Shown piece by piece: positions 44,908-58,530 of a DNA stretch of 64,000 bases. Numbering within the stretch: position 1 is the first letter of the stretch; each line of letters starts with the position of its first letter. This DNA is from Spodoptera frugiperda (taxonomy: Eukaryota > Arthropoda > Insecta > Lepidoptera > Noctuidae): assembly GCF_023101765.2 (NCBI RefSeq), contig NC_064218.1, forward strand, positions 4,278,001-4,342,000, read 5' to 3'. The notes under the pieces are model-generated. The model had not been told where the DNA came from. It saw nothing but the letters and a program-made list of their open reading frames with translations, and searched no databases. The position numbers and the translations under genes are program-made.

Positions 44908-47559
44908 GTTTATGTCTAAAGAATCGTCTGTTAAATCCATATCTTAGATTGGTAATTTTCTAAGAAATATAAGAAAAAGTTTATTACAAATTTCCACTAC
45001 ATTACAAGTTCTTAGCCTTGATAAAGACAAATAAAATTGTAGCCTTCTAACAAGAAAATATCGACCAAGGTGTTACATAAGTACGGTAAATTTTTCCATA
45101 AGCCTTATGCGCCGTGGTTTACGATGTGAGCCCCATGGAGCATCTATTTTAACGGGTTCAGTAGGTCACAGTAATATAGCAAGGTAATTTCATTATTTAT
45201 ACATATGGAGAAGGAACTCTGTTATCACTGTTTTTTATACCTTGACCTGAATACTGAGTCAGCTGATGTGTTTTATTCCGTTATTTTTTTATGAGATTAA
45301 CATATGACACTGAATTTTATTAGTGTCCTTGTGAGTGTATACGGCACTATAAAAAACTGCAACTTTTTATAAAAATAAAGTAAATATTTTCTTCCTAAAT
45401 TTTTGCAGAAATAATAAATATTTTTCGTTACAAAAATAGAACGAAATCAACATTCAAAAACACCCAATATAAAGGTAACGATGCACCAAAGTGTAACGCA
45501 GAACAAACAAATACCATTCGCGAAAGGTTTCGCCGAAAATAGAGGGAATATGAGACCGAATCGAAGTCACAGATAAAATATGGGATGTTATGATCGGCCA
45601 GGAGTGTGGATGACAGAAACTGATATCTATAGATTTTTGACTTTATTGCCAAGGATTAGGATCGTAAAGGGGTCTCTCATATAAAGGACTCGGTGCCAAT
45701 GGAAGGATTAATAAACGCGTAGATTATATGTAGAAAGGTATTAATTTGTGTAACGTTACGTGTAGATTCAACTGGAACAGTTTGTATTTATATCTAACAA
45801 AAATGCAGTGCAATATATAGAATTGCCCACGCCAAAATATTAGTAGAATATTAAAAATATATTCCGAGATATAGCCATCCAATGTTAAACACAAAATAAT
45901 AATTATACAGAATACGTATCTAAACGTACAGCCATTACATTTGGAAAAAAATGGACACATAATAGCTACAGATATTTTCGCGAAACCCTTTTGTTTATTA
46001 AAATTATTCCAATAACACATTCTATTATCTGTTCGTAACAAAAAACCAACGTGTCAAAATAAAATCTCGTGTAATGGGGCAAAAAATTCGCGACAACCCC
46101 GCTCCTACCCACTGATCCCACCTCACGTCACCAAATATAAATCACAGCGGGAACAAACAAAAGACTACGTAAATGTATACTTTTCCAATTAAAGCCCCGG
46201 CCTTTTTAATTAAACGAATGTTTAAACCCTATCACGGATCATCGAGTCGGTGTCTCGCGCCCTTACTCGACCTAATGCCGATTGACATTTTATAACACAG
46301 CTAACGACAAAAAATATTTATTAATCCTACATTTTCAATCCCAAAGCTTTCCAATGAAATCCAAAGATTGAATCAGCTTAGATAGAGGAGAAGTTTTAAT
46401 TTGTGAACGAGAACACAATAGGGAAAATGGACTGGCAGTTGCTTGAGACAAGGAAAAGATTTGGATAACTTTTGTATTGAGGGACGAGCCTTTACCCAGA
46501 GATTTCCCTTAATCAAATGCTACTTAAGTGTCCTTGATAAGAATTCTAATAATTAATTGGAGGGTGATACAAATTGAGAAATTTCTAGCCCCCATCCTTT
46601 AAACAAAGTTTTTTGACAAAGCGAAAGTCGTGAAGTGGCGCCATTTCTTCACATTTGATTTGCTCACTTTGTCGGATCCCCTATTTTTTACGCTGAGGGT
46701 ACAAAAGCATCTTAAAAGACTATAAATCAAACATTTAGGAACCTCAGAAGCTCCAATAAATCCGAGTCTAACAAACGTTCAAATTATTTTAGCCTTTCTA
46801 ACCAAAATCCCGAAGTAAATCGAGCGAAAATGGCCACGTTTTATCTAGATACAGTCGACCAAATTTATCATGTGTGGACCCGATTTTTCGATAGAAACGA
46901 AAGTGGTTGAACCGTTAAAGCGATTGCCTCATTCCCGCGCCGGACTTTTCCAGTCCACTCGAAATTAACGAACACTTAAAAAGTCCGCCACACTCAAAAA
47001 CTGTGAACATGTGCCTCGAACAACGCATTAATAATTGTTTATTGCTACCGAACGTGACGAGAATATGCGCGCCGAATTAAAAATCAGATGGAATTGCGAA
47101 TGGTGAAATACGTTTTGCATCGGAATTTTTGCCTACGACTGTATTTTACGAAATATTTTACTGACGTTGCACCTCATTTATAGGTTCACGTATTTCAGCA
47201 ATTGGATTGTTAATTGCATTTTTGTTTATGTTACCCTGAAATAAGATATAATGAGAACGGAATAAAATATTGTGTTCTAGCTTCTAAGAATAGTTAATTT
47301 AAAAATACATATTTGTTTTTTAATTAAATCGTAGCAATATTTATTTTATAAGTGACATTTAACGTCACTTATCTCATAATAACAGAGCAGCGTTTGAGGA
47401 ACAGCTGTTTATAACAGCCGCGTGAGAGAACATGCCGAGTGTAACCTCGAACCTTGTAGGTGTTCATAAGTGAAGACAGCATACGGATTCCATGGAAGTA
47501 ATTACGTCAAACGGCGTAACGGTCGTGATACGCAGTTTGTTTTCTGAATGGGTGTCGAT
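44908..47559. other. AT-rich DNA, no gene seen
   Basis: Long unique stretch. 46190-46280 and 46800-47100 have a more balanced composition with homeodomain-type TTAATTAA cores and CpG (CATTCCCGCGCCGGACTT), and could be conserved non-coding elements. No reading frame is convincing. Confidence 0.4.
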
Positions 47560-47830
47560 TTAACTCCAGCAAGCGCGGCTAGCTTTAACCGCAGCTTGTT
47601 ACTCTAACACTTGGCTCGGAAATAAAGCGCTGCAGCCGCTTTACTCGCCACAGCGCATGCGTTGTTCATAACGCCCCACTTCCCCCGGCTCCCCCAGTCA
47701 GCTGACGCCCGCTGAAACGGTTTTAATAGCACGTATGTGTTGGACTATTGTGTGTATGTGTGCGTGGCTTACCGAGCAGTGAGCCAAAGCGGGCTTTGTC
47801 ACACGTTAGCATGAATGAGAGAGAGCCACG
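47560..47830. promoter_or_regulatory. CpG-rich island with NRF1/EWG-type motif
   Basis: This is the broadest GC-rich patch in the window: CAGCAAGCGCGGCTAGC, AAAGCGCTGCAGCCGCTTT, CAGCGCATGCGTTG (CGCATGCG fits the palindromic NRF1/erect wing site), CCCCACTTCCCCCGGCTCCC, CAGCTGACGCCCGCTGAAAC, then GAGAGAGAGCC (GAGA-type). It is the best candidate here for a broad promoter or enhancer. No adjoining coding exon was identified on either side. Confidence 0.4.
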
Positions 47831-50800
47831 ATCAATATTTTGAGGTTTGCAAGCTCAGGAACTTATGAAATTTTTAGTAGTTCCATGATGCCTCGGTTTT
47901 GTCGTGTAATTAAATCTACTCGAGTCACGATTCGACAATTATTCGAGAAGCGTATAATTATTCTTTGAACTTTATGGTAGAGTGCAAAAGTGATTAAAGA
48001 AGAAGTTTCCAGGATGCGGGAATAGCAATGAACGAATCAAGCACGTTTATGCAGTTGTGTTGTATGTTTAAGTGTGTCTTACCAGCTTCCACTTAGTAAG
48101 GTTACGTACTAAATATTGGTAAAATAAATACTACATCATTACACATTTAGATCTAAATACCCAATAACTACTGTAACACTTAGATGCAAACAACTGCATT
48201 TCATATAAAATGAAACAAAAAGGGTAAAACAAAAGTAAAAACACCGCAGACAATGGCAGTACTACTACGATGACATACAAACATAAAGCAGATAGAGAGA
48301 AACGAGCTAACAGTGAGAGAGTATGGAGACAGACAGTAACCATGTATGTGGAACATTAAAGGCAGAAACTAAATATAATGTAAAACAAATCCAAAGTTTC
48401 AGGAGATTGTGCGATGTGAATGCGTCATTATTAAAATAAAAAAAACGACAACAGCAAATTAAAAGACAGAAAAGAAACAAAAGTGAATTTAATTTCGATG
48501 AATCTTTGCATTTCGGAGGAGTGAGCTAAGCTCGTTTCGTCTGAATCGTTCCAATTAAGGCTATCGACAGTTGGATTCCATTTTGAAATACAAAAACTTT
48601 GACTATTTTTTTTTTAATTTTCTTTTACTTCCGAATGTGAGAATGGTCCAGCGGTAGGACAGTTGTTTGGTTAAATTTTGTCTATCGTGAACATTTTCTA
48701 ATGAAATCCAACACACCTTACTTACACGCATTGAATATTTATCAGCCAATTGATAACTGAAAATAAATAACTTCAGAAATTAATTAATACAACAACCATT
48801 CCTATATGTAACACTTGTGTACCTTACGAGTCCCTCGACTAGAGGCTAGACTCACCTGAAACTGAAGAAATTTATTATTAAACAATCTTGAAGACAACGT
48901 CACACAATAATTTATAAGTTTACGGTGACCGAGGTCTGAGAGTCAAGAGCATATTCCGGACATATCAACTAATTTCGAAAGAACCATTTCCATTGATATT
49001 GAAAAACATTCCAAAAAATTTTTATTAATTTTGGGCAGAGCGGTCACATTTCGAAATTAGCTGAGAAAATTCCAAAACTAAAAAGATATAAATATTTTTA
49101 AAAGGAAACCAGCAAGCTACAGTTGTTACTATGTAGTTGTATTTTCAAATGCAACTCTAAGTTCTACAATTACAGTACATTTTCGTTTGTAATACTAATA
49201 GTAAGTTGGTATACCTATATATGAAGTTAGGAGATAGTTAAAAGTTACCTTTAAACAGTAGTAATCTATTTAGTTTATATGCTAGAGCATAGTTATAACG
49301 AGTAGTGTTTATTAGCAAATGGGAGTTAGTCAATAAGAAAAATATAAAAAGAAGGAAATGAAAAATAAGAAGGTGATCATTACAAAAATGTAAATAAGAT
49401 TAAAGAATAAAGCGAGTGACAATTGTTTCTGATATAAGACTTAGGTTAGGTTAGATTTAGTTTAAGATCTTTGTTTTAAAGACAAATAATACATGATAAG
49501 AGTAGAACATAGCATTGTTTGATTTTGAATGATTTGATGATAAGACAGAAAGTACATTTTCACAGTCACAAAAAGCCCAAGTGACCCAAACAGAAAAGAA
49601 AAGAAACAAAGCAAACTTGCACGTTTTACTAGCCAAAAATATGATAGGTAGAATCAACAAAATTTAAGCTGAGATCCCTTACAAGTTTATTAGAGCAAAT
49701 ACGCAATGTTTTATTAAAAAAACTCAGTATTACAAACTCCTTGGCATCAAAACCGAGGAATTCGAACTCGGCGCTCGAATATGGGGCAATAAGCGAACAA
49801 ATGAATCCGCGATGATACATCGCTGCCTTCACCGCCAATAACGTCTCCATATAAGATTTCTTTCCTAGATTTATCACCCTCTATGCAAATAGACGGTTGA
49901 TGGATATTGCGAGATGCGGACCCGGGTTTGCCAATGTGTCGAAATTAATGTTTTTTTTTCTTCGTCGAGTGTTGCCGCGATATTCTAGTCATATTTCATC
50001 TTGAGATTGTGAATGAAAATGGAACTTGGAATATTAGATGGACGGGGATGAATTGACGGTGACGTTCTCGACATTTTTAACGCCATGGAAATTTAAAATA
50101 TATTTTGTTTTGAAACAATAATGAAAGCAGTATCAGCATTAAAGTTGAAACCGCATTTATACATTAGTGGTTCCCCATTTAACCTAAGCAGAGTCTCGGT
50201 CGCCGAGTACTACCGAATTGCATTACGATCGCGTGTAGCTTGGTCAGCGGTATAATCAACTGGTCACGATTAATCGCTATTATTGATTCGGTATTAATTG
50301 GCACATCCTGTGGCTTGGCAATCACAGCACGATGCAATCTGCTGCGGTTAGAAAAGTCAGCTTTCCCGGCTTTAGTACTGTTTCCATCTATAAAGTTGTT
50401 AGGAGTTTATCTTTGCTCTTTGATTGCGGTTCTGGCTATAACTGATTGGTTTAGAACATTTTAGTGTATTTCTTTTAAACGATAGACAATTTCAAGACCA
50501 TTTCCATTGTGTTAGTTTCATTAACGGTCAGGGTCTACATGTATTGTACTCCCAATTCCTAGAACTTGGCAGCTCAGCTGTTTTCATTTCATTCCAGGAC
50601 AAGTTTTATAGAATTATATTCTGGTGGAGTATATTACACCGTAGTTACACACGTGTTATTACTGAGACTATTATTTCACCTGCGACCGAGTTGTTTCCAA
50701 CCAAACGCCGATGGTACTGTTATTACTAGTTTAACCATTACAGTTTCGACCCTCGAGATCTCCATTAAGCGAAATTAGATTCGCGGTATATTAGTTGCAG

Positions 50801-51970
50801 TTAATAAATTTGATTTAGAACCCACCGTCCCGATACCGAATCTATATTTAGATCCCAATAATAATACTAGTACGTTTCCGAATGTGATTTGTTTAAGCGA
50901 AAATTCTTGTGAATGTTCCCGAAAAATAACTTAAAATGGAAAGAAGAATTTCGTCGCGTACTTACATTTTAAAATTCATCAGTTTCCCGCAATTTCTGCG
51001 AGCAATTGAGTGGAAGAGAAAAAAGAAAATAAGGATCAATAAAAACCATTTGATGTTCGTTAAAAATAGACGTCGAGTCGCCGAGTTTACTTACCGACGC
51101 CACGGGACAAACGTTAGGCCATTCGTTATCTTTCTTTTGGAAGCCTGCATTAATTGCGACTTCTGATTCTATAACAGTACTTTTCCCCGCCTCATGTTTT
51201 CGCAAGCAATTTATTTTAGTCCGTTGACTCCGAATTTTACTTACAAATCTGAAGCGGGTTGTATAGCGAACGGGGTCGCTTATGTTTGTATTTATTTATT
51301 CATTGTGTAGTATTTAGTGTTTCGTATTTACGGCTTTTTGATTAAATGGGCTTTGATTGTTACTTTTCGCGGTTGTTTCTAAGTATCTTTTCCCTTTAGC
51401 AACATCTTCTTTTGATAAAGCATTTTTTCTGTCTCCTACTTTTATACAGTACTAATATTTTCTCATTGTTTTGAAATATTTATTACTCCCAAGGTTTCAC
51501 AAAAATGTATATCATAAAATGATTTCTCTGGAGCCTCGAAATAAGTAATTCGTAGTTACAAAACAGATTGTCCAAATTGCTTGCTCCGCATATCTTTGGT
51601 TAGAATCTTAATATATTTTACAAGTAAGAGTATTTTATGCTAAGTGAGTTCGCGAAATTTAAAGATAAGTATTTAAGCTTTATTGGATTAATATTTTTTT
51701 ATCTTTACTAGATCAGATTTTAAGGTCGAAATTATGCTAACATTTTTTGTTACGAAAATTTCTTTTCTCAATTACACTTTGTTCTTTTAACTATGAACAG
51801 AAAAGCAGATATATCTCATGATATATTATTGTGCATGATACCGCGTTTAATTACCAAATGCACTTGTCAGGGGTCTCAGAATCCCTTGCTGTCCAAAGGG
51901 GGACATGGCGATTACAAAATTGAATGTCATTATCAGAAACCACTAGACTGCTGACACTCGATCCATTCCA
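47831..51970. other. AT-rich DNA, no gene seen
   Basis: Unique sequence throughout. Open frames up to 82 codons have no recognisable domains. 51070-51110 is a minor CpG-rich patch. Confidence 0.45.
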
Positions 51971-51973
51971 CTT

Positions 51974-52071
51974 GATTGGCTCATATGTGTCAATAGCCAA
52001 TAACAATTGATTAAGTTAGCCAATACTGGGTCGCCATCTGTCGTCCGCCATTGTTGTTTTCGATGACGTCA
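51974..52071. promoter_or_regulatory. Cluster of CCAAT boxes, GCCAT cores and a CRE
   Basis: GATTGGCTCA (51974), AGCCAATAAC (51995) and AGCCAATACT (about 52018) are three CCAAT-type boxes, one inverted. CGCCATCTG and CGCCATTGTTG follow, then a full CRE, TGACGTCA, at 52064-52071. Such a mix within 100 bp is promoter/enhancer-like. Confidence 0.4.
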
Positions 52072-55000
52072 CAGTTTGCTTTGAATATAGAAAGTTACTT
52101 GAAAGTCTGCCGATATTGTGGCCAAATGTTGGATCAAACTGCAAATCATTGGCGGAACATTCGTCATGGTGTGAATTATTGTCAGTTTGAGAGCTTGTTA
52201 CGAGAAACGATTTTGATTGATGATTGAGAATAGAAGAGAACTATTAGTTTGAGTAGATGAGTAGTCATATCAATGAATAGATATAGACATGTCTACAAAA
52301 TAGAAAAGCACAATAATTCAAATGAGAATTATAATTAATTAATGAAAGAGATTGGAAAAGAAATGAGAAAAGTCTTAGCTCTGTGAACAACGAGCTACCC
52401 TTCAATAGTTCCTATCTCGGTCTACAACATCTGTATCAGACATTCAAGTTGATCTGTAGCTAATCCTCGGATTTCTAATGCAAATACATTCATCAGTGCT
52501 AATGCATAGGAAGTAATCACTCTGCGAAGCCGTCATGGCCGCCGAGATATAAATCAAACTGGATTAAATCGGTTTAGGGCGATGATTATAAGAATTCTAT
52601 CGGCGGGAGACGGTTAATTTTGAAATGTAAGTGCACTTGTTTGGAGATTAGTCGTATCTGCGAGTTATTGTCTTTTTAATTAATTCTTTGGTCGTTATCT
52701 GCAGATATTTCAACTTAGACGTCTTAGTTTTTATCCGGATGGCCTAGGGAGGGTGATTTTATTTGTAACAGACTACTGCGATTTATTAATTTGTTTTGTT
52801 AGCGAATCTTGCGTGTTTTTTTCTAAGATTTTATAATTAAAATTGAGGATATTTACTAGCTTTTTGTGACTGACTTTGTGAAACGTCACTTACAAAACCA
52901 ACAGAGACAATCTGAAAAAATTCTTCACACATAACGAATAAGCTGTAGATTTCGACTTCATTGCTTAAATGGCAACATTACCCATTCCATTCGGGTCTTG
53001 TTACCTATATCCTCTACTTTGCTACATTACCATGCGCCGTATACTTTTAGGCCCAACTCACCCCAAGTAAGTGGAACGCGTATGATGAGGGTTCGAGATA
53101 AGGCTTTATGGACGACAGAAGCTTTTAAAAAAATATTAAGAACATTTTAAAGTGAATAGAAAGCAGTTATACTCGTAAATATGAAAACAACATAATTTAT
53201 GGTCAAGTAAACGGTTAATCGTGAACCCGATCTTGCTCGTTCCACATTTTCCGTGAACCATTTCGAACGAATGAAGTATTTGGGCGAATATTTCCAATTA
53301 GTTCATTCGCTGAATGAATGAGTTGGGTTATTATGGAACGTGTGTGTTCGTTCCGTTCACTTATTTCAATTTTCATAATAAAAATGTTTGGTTAGGTTTT
53401 TAAAAAAGCCGACCTTATTTATTAACGTAATGGCCATTTTAATATCCATATCTATTGGAATGTTTTTGATCTCAGCAGAAAGGATAATGGAATTGATCTC
53501 CACTAGGAAGAAAATATATTTTCCGATTGTGATTCTAATAAAGTTATGTGTCTGTATGAAGAGGAATCTCAAAATTGGAGCTACCGTTACTTTATTTTTG
53601 TTGAAAGATGTTCCTTTGATTTCAAGATATTAACGTTTATGTACTTTGAGATTTAGGTACTTTTTGTAGAAGAATTTTATTTACAAATCATTTCCACTTT
53701 CTTCAACTAATGATTACTTAAAGTACCTAATCAGAGAGCGGTCTGAAGCATTCATTTGCGTCTCAAAAACTCGATTACAAGAGTTTTAGTCTGAAATTTG
53801 AAACACTCTTTCTGTAAGAGGGCGCCAATTTGGCAATATTTTAGAACAAATAATAGGTACTGATGAATTCGGTCGGCTCTTAACGAAAGTTCTGATTATT
53901 TAGATTAAATTCGACTCGTCGAGTGGAAATGTTTATTCAGTTCACAATTGTCCACCAAGAGGGAATAATTCATACTCTTATGTCATCAAAATAATGACTC
54001 CGAAACACGTACCCCGCTCTTTAATTAAAGTCAAAAGATTTACAAACATCATAAGAAATTCAGATTAGTCCGACAATAAGGGCGTGATTATTTGACAGCA
54101 AAAGCATTTCGTTGAATTATTTGGCTTTTGGGAGAGTTAAATATTTCAACAATCAGTCGCGGCGCGTTCCTCTAAGTGCGAACGCTAACTTCCATCGGGC
54201 AATTAACGGCATTTGCAATTCCAAATTCTCCATCGTTAGCGACGGAAAAAATTGCCGAGCGAAAAAATTAAGGAGTTGCGAAAAAATAAACACAAAGCAA
54301 CTGGCGAATAAGATAACACAAAACTCTTGCCGTACATTAATTAAACAATGAAAAATAACTCCCAACTTTGTAAATGAATGACTCGCAAACGTGACTTTAA
54401 ACTGAATAATAAAAACTGTGAAATCATCTTTAAATTCCTAAATACAACGTCTAATTTGGTTTATACTTCACCGAAAACTCTTTCACTTGTAATTACTTGT
54501 CTATTTGCCAAGTTTTATCTTTGTGAGTTATGCAAATTCGAAAACTAAATTAAGATTTAGTCTTCAAATCGTAGTACGAAGCTTTTGTGGAGCGATGTTA
54601 TACCTGGAACAAAAGAAAAAAATAATTACTTTGGTTATTTAGCGGTTACTTGTAAGAGAAAACATTTCTTCTTGTTTGCGCGTTGTAATACAGAGATAAG
54701 CAAGTGCGAATAAATTTCTATCTTCTTTAAAATAACCTGTCGCCGTGCAATCCCATCTCGTTGGAAATATGGCGAGCACATTTTTTGTTCTGTAAACCGA
54801 TCCAAATATTTCTCATAACATCGGCTGCAATGCGGTATCCGACAAGAACTGGGAAACAAGACGGAGCAAGAGGGAGAGATTGAACAGGGAATATTTCCCT
54901 CTATGGAAAAACTCCGATTGAAAATAATCGGCCCCTCGCTACGTCTGGTGACTTTATCGCTGAATATTTGGAAAAAATAATAATAATCTGTTGGGTTGAT

Positions 55001-58000
55001 GCCAAATGAAGTGGTCGCGTATTTAGAAAGCAATTTTTTTACTCTTTTATTGGGAATTGAGTTTTTAGATTGGGGACGCTTTTTACGTAAATGTGAGTCT
55101 TAAAATTTGGGCTGTGAGAGAATTTTAAATGTCAACATTTTTACTTTTTGTGCGTTCCATTTCGTAACATCTAGAAATGCAGGGCATATTGGAAAAAGTA
55201 TCACAATTTTGCAACGTAACATTTTACTTTAGAAATATTGTGAATCTTATACATTAACAGCCATAGATACATATAACTAATAAATCTCATAAGTAAAACA
55301 GGATCCCGGAGAAAATAAAACGAAACCTCCCACAAAACAACCTCCCTTTAACCACAAAGTCCCAACACTATTAAAATAACAACGTAGGTATATAAAATAA
55401 TATCTTTAAAAAAAGTCTGACAAAGTTATAAGTAGTAGAGTACCTTTTAACAAACCGTCACTTATACGGGCGTCTCTTGGTACTGCTAAGAGCTGAGTAA
55501 CCTGATATGCAAGAAATTTGCCGCACTCCCCCTTTGTAAAAACTTAATGAACAATATAATGATGAACATATTTCTTTTTATTATGGTTTCTTATGAAGGT
55601 TGTGTCTTAATGGCGTATGAGGTTGTAAGGCTAAAATTATATTGTGCTGTAATTTTTTCTTGTGTTCCTTTTGTTTGGTAATAATAAGGTCGGTTTTGGA
55701 CTGGTTGCTTTGATTGGCCAAGTGTGACTGGTGTCTCTCTTGGTTTTGTTTGATAGTTTGGTAGCAGTAACATAACAGAATAAAGTAAGAAAGAAGCTAA
55801 AAGTCTGTCCATTGCAAATAAAAATGTTACCTAAGTAAGTAGGTATCATTGCGTAAAAAAATGTGATCTAATGTATCGGAATATACCTACAGAGTTGAAT
55901 AGGAAATAATAACGTTTTATTAAACGTAAGCTTTGATTACTGTAAAACATTTATGACCAAAATAAGCTGATAATATTTAAAACTACGCAACAAAACGACA
56001 AATAAACGCATTAAGGGAATAAAATAATTAAGTATCGGAATTAAATGGACAAAACACGAATACTAACGACCATCATTGTGGCACTACATTTGAAATAAAC
56101 ATTAATAAACCGGACATTTATGGCAGTTACAAAAATTACAATTACGCCCATACAATGCTTCGTACTACCCCTGTAATTTACTTAAAAAATATTCATCAAA
56201 ACATCAAAACTCGAATCCTGAAACCAAACCTTACTGCCTGGACATAAGACTCATAACAATCACAAGTTTTATTAAATCAGCTGATATTTCAATGACATTT
56301 GAAACTAGGTTTACGTCCGTTGTGTTATGAATGATATTCGTTTGCACATGCATTTATTCAGCGTTCAAATAAAGTGAGCATTAGCAGATTATGCCCCGTG
56401 GTTCTGGATTAATAGTCGAATGTCGTGATGTAAATAAATTTAAAAGGCCAGTGTTTTTAATTCACACATCTGTCGCACTTGTCGACTTTGGGGTCGTATG
56501 GGGTTGTTACACCCTAATAAGGTCATTGGGGTTCGTTTCAATGGCCCGGTTTAGTCGAATAGTCTTTTTTTTTTGTATTAAATTTATTGTTCTAGGTGGG
56601 CATGAGCTTTCATAAGTTGACATTAGGGATTTTAAAGTGCAACAATTTATTACGTTTAAAACTTTTTTATGTTTAGTTTCATTAAAATTAAATGGTGATT
56701 AGTTTGAATGAAATAGTCTTTATTCAAATCCTCCATTAATATACGTGAATAAACCGTTATTTTTTGTTAATTTATTCAAAGCTGATTTGTATAGTTTGTT
56801 TTATTTTTTATAAATATCAGTATCGTAATATTTAGGCTTCATTCGAGTATTTTTTACCAAACATCCTACAGGATTCTCTTTAGTATTTCTGTAAGCCAAA
56901 CAGTCTAACCAAATAAAGTTGATGTTTGTTCTCTCACTCAGAATCCTTTTGTTAGCAGCCATTCAAAATTTAATTCACATAGAAAACATTCTACTTATTC
57001 GTTCAATGCAGCCACTCTCCGTTAGCGAGTCAAAAAGACTGCATTGCGCCGAGCGAAGACTAATTCAATAACAATCTCGTGTTCTATGTGCGTCCTAAAA
57101 CAGCATTTCACGATTTTTAGACCGGCTTTCATGTCCATATGATTTCATTATCTCTGAATAAGCTCAGTGTTTGAACTAATTATTAGCTTGTGACGCAATT
57201 AAGCATCACTTTTAAAGACTTATACATCATGTGTCATACGAAAATGATGTCTATATGTACGTCATAAGACATAGAGTGCATAATTAGCATCATGCCTCAA
57301 AAACTCGTCACGGTTTTTTGAGTCTTTGTATTGTAATTAGGAGATGGATGCGCCGGTAGTGTCGCCGTCCTTTGTTTTAGAAAAAGGGGAGAATGTCACG
57401 CGTTGATGCTGCGTCACGTCGTGTCACGTCAGAATAAGGCCGCTGTGTTTGTATTTGTGTGTTTTCCAAAGCAATATGTGTACTGTGTGTGAGTGTGTGT
57501 GTCATACTAATAAAGTAAAGAGGGAAATGCTGTTCATTTGTTTGCCGGGGCTTAGGAAAAGTTCGGCTGTTTTTTGTGGGTGTTGTAGTTTGCAGTTTTT
57601 ATTTATTAATATTGCTCTTTTTTATGTTCGCGCCATTGCAGACTGTTTTTGCTTCTTTTCCTATATACTATACTTGAAAAGAAGAATCGATATGGGCTTT
57701 GTATGTAGTTTTATCTTTTTGTTTATTTTGGATAAGAGAGACATGTTTAATGACTCACTGACAGTAAACTTTAAGGCTTAGAGGGCGAGTAAAAGCAGGG
57801 AGAAGTGCTAGTTTCACAATAAAACTAATGACAGCATTATCAACAGGACATAATGGCTGAAATAACAGGATAATATTGTTATACTAGAGACGTGCGCTAA
57901 GTGGAGTTGGCACAACGCCTGCCGCTTGTACAAATACCAATTATTTAAATGTACAAGAAATAACTGCTATTTCTAACGTTTATTTTATGTGTCTAGTTAT

Positions 58001-58155
58001 CTAAAATGTTATTGTCTGGCTTAGCAATCGAAGTGTTACTACTGAAACGTTAATTGTACGTGAAAAATCCAATCATTTTAATACTATAAGTATATCTATA
58101 TATCTAATGTTTTCTTTCCCTAACAGTCAAACTAGCTTTATCTTCTTTCTTGGTC
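52072..58155. other. AT-rich DNA, no gene seen
   Basis: Unique sequence with no repeat partner recognised. 54150-54260 has a CpG-richer composition (CAGTCGCGGCGCGTTCC) and is crossed by open frames on both strands. The 132-codon frame at 54635-55033 (minus) and the 110-codon frame at 57449-57781 (plus) have no recognisable domain. A TGTGTGAGTGTGTGTGTC microsatellite lies near 57484. Confidence 0.45.
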
Positions 58156-58530
58156 TCATTCCAATAAGTGGCAGTTAATATTTTTGTGATCGCAAAAGCC
58201 AATAATACTTAACCCAACACTCTCGGTATCACACACAATCACTCGACCACGAAACACAGCAGTAAACAAGTCTTCAACATTCGTAGCAGCCCGAAATTGA
58301 ACGAGCTTGTCGTTCGTAAATCGTAGTGAAGGGTATCTAGACGGGGCTCCTAGCAATTCGCACCACGTACGGAGCTCGCGTAACTCAGTCTGAAGAATAA
58401 GACATGTAAATAGTAAATACGGAACCATTAGGGACGCTCGGCACGAATTTGCATGAAGATTAACGACTCCAGACCAGCTTTTGGTACTGCAGTAGTACCT
58501 ACTGCACAAAGCCTTTGTCGAAATTTCCAC
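58156..58530 (-). other. Unassigned open frame, 124 codons
   Basis: The frame begins MEISTKALCSRYYCSTKS and includes ELRELRTWCELLGAPSRYPS and DLFTAVFRGRVIVCDTESV. Its composition is less AT-driven than other frames here (many R, E, L, D codons). I recognise no family, signal peptide, membrane span or motif. It could be a chance frame in a mildly GC-richer patch, a decayed element ORF or an exon. Confidence 0.2.

Noticed and set aside
47670..47700. C-rich run as a possible i-motif/G4 on the minus strand
   Set aside because: Only three C-runs are close together; the fourth is too far away for the standard pattern.
48648..48672. tRNA-like segment ATGGTCCAGCGGTAGGAC
   Set aside because: Resembles part of a tRNA D-arm, but no anticodon or T-arm follows.
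54635..55033. 132-codon open frame on the minus strand
   Set aside because: No recognisable domain, and the composition is that of its AT-rich surroundings.
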